From assembly GCA_902581145.1 (NCBI GenBank), contig CACHNE010000005.1, forward strand, positions 16,616 to 80,615: a stretch of DNA of 64,000 nucleotides, read 5' to 3'. Origin of the DNA: an uncultured Bacteroidota bacterium (lineage in GTDB: Bacteria; Bacteroidota; Bacteroidia; Flavobacteriales; Flavobacteriaceae). The notes beneath the pieces were generated by a model. It saw only the letters and a list, made by a program, of their open reading frames with translations. It had not been told where the DNA came from and ran no database searches. Positions within the stretch are counted from its first letter, which is position 1; every line of letters starts with the position of its first letter. Made by a program: the position numbers and the translations under genes. Positions 62,984 through 64,000 of the stretch are shown here, in pieces.

Positions 62984-64000
62984 TCAATGTTTAAAATGTC
63001 TGACACCTGTAAAAACCATTGCAATATTATTGTTGTTACAGTAATCAATACTTAGGTTATCTTTAATTGACCCACCCGGTTGAATTATAGAATTTATGCC
63101 TTTTTTGTGGGCAATCTCAACGCAATCTGGAAAAGGAAAAAATGCATCACTAGCCATTGATGCACCTGATAAATCAAATCCAAATTTCTCAGCTTTTTCA
63201 ATTGCTTGATTTAAAGCATCAACACGGCTTGTTTGTCCAGTTCCAGACGCTAAAAGTTGTTTGTTTTTTACCAATACTATTGTATTAGATTTTGTGTTTT
63301 TACAAATTTTCGAAGCAAATAGTAAGTCGTCAATTTGTTCATCATTTGGGTTAAGTTTTGTAGGGTAACTCAAAATTTTTCTATCATCAGTAATATTATC
63401 TGAACTTTGTATTAATTTACCGTTCAAACATGATCTCACAATATTATTCTTTTTTGGGAACAATTTAAGTTCTAAAATAATTCTGTTTTTCTTTTGCATT
63501 AATATTTCTAAAGCACTCTCTTCAAATTCAGGTGAAATAACAACCTCGCAAAAAAGACTATTTATTGTTGAAGCTGTTTCACTATTAATTTTGCTGTTTG
63601 ATATAAGTATACCTCCAAATGCTGAAACTGGATCAGCTTCAAGGGCTGCATCATAAGCTTCTTTTATATTATCTCTCATTGCAATACCACATGCATTATT
63701 ATGCTTTAAAATTGCAAAAGTTGGTTTATCCTGTTTAAATTCTGACATTAAATCCATTGCAGAATCAATATCAAGTAAATTATTATAGCTCAAGTCTTTG
63801 CCGTTTAATTTAGTGAACACATCATTTAATTTCCCAGAAAAAATTCCACTTTGATGAGGGTTTTCACCGTATCGCAGGCTTAGGTTTTCTACACCATCAA
63901 AATAATTAAATATCGCTGAATCATATTTGGATGAAGTTAAATATGAATTTCTTGCAAAATATTTTCTTTCATCCAAACTAAGTTGACCATTGTTGTTTTT
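62984..64000 (-). CDS. purH: Bifunctional IMP cyclohydrolase / AICAR transformylase, truncated by window edge
   Basis: LRYGENPHQSGIFSG, ILKHNNACGIA, FGGILISN, ASDAFFPFPDCVEIAHKKGINSIIQPGGSIKD; frame open to the right edge. Confidence 0.95.
   Translation of the reverse strand, partial: KNNNGQLSLDERKYFARNSYLTSSKYDSAIFNYFDGVENLSLRYGENPHQSGIFSGKLNDVFTKLNGKDLSYNNLLDIDSAMDLMSEFKQDKPTFAILKHNNACGIAMRDNIKEAYDAALEADPVSAFGGILISNSKINSETASTINSLFCEVVISPEFEESALEILMQKKNRIILELKLFPKKNNIVRSCLNGKLIQSSDNITDDRKILSYPTKLNPNDEQIDDLLFASKICKNTKSNTIVLVKNKQLLASGTGQTSRVDALNQAIEKAEKFGFDLSGASMASDAFFPFPDCVEIAHKKGINSIIQPGGSIKDNLSIDYCNNNNIAMVFTGVRHFKH

Overview
The window looks like an AT-rich, gene-dense core chromosome segment from a marine-type Flavobacteriia (Bacteroidota). 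The lineage call rests on gldB/gldC, a GLPGLI protein, GH97, long-form KARI, TAnnTTTG-like -7 boxes and A-rich rather than Shine-Dalgarno start contexts. I see no CRISPR array, transposase, integrase, phage or recognisable defence island. Main contents: a partial HPPK-deoxynucleoside kinase fusion, trmH, mutS, GH97, tRNA-Gly(GCC)/tRNA-Leu(UAA), a DEAD-box helicase, trpEGDCFBA, waaA, lspA-fabD-folA-thyA-nupC, etfBA, pdhB, a membrane pyrophosphatase, a GLPGLI/AlkB/outer-membrane barrel unit, ilvDBNCA, gapN, a pheA-aminotransferase-tyrA-DAHPS/CM-rsgA-dtd-mazG-aroA operon, queA, rlmN, dnaG, nadE, gldBC, rodA-pbp2-mreDCB and partial purH. The strongest signals not in the ORF track are two ribosome-mediated attenuators. 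One is a trp leader encoding MKKLQLNMWWWKHEIFIS, followed by a candidate antiterminator and a terminator. The other is a Phe/Tyr leader encoding MLFFNYNFNFYYFFYLKRM, followed by a terminator whose U-run touches the pheA start codon. RNA structures were folded by hand; no searches were run.
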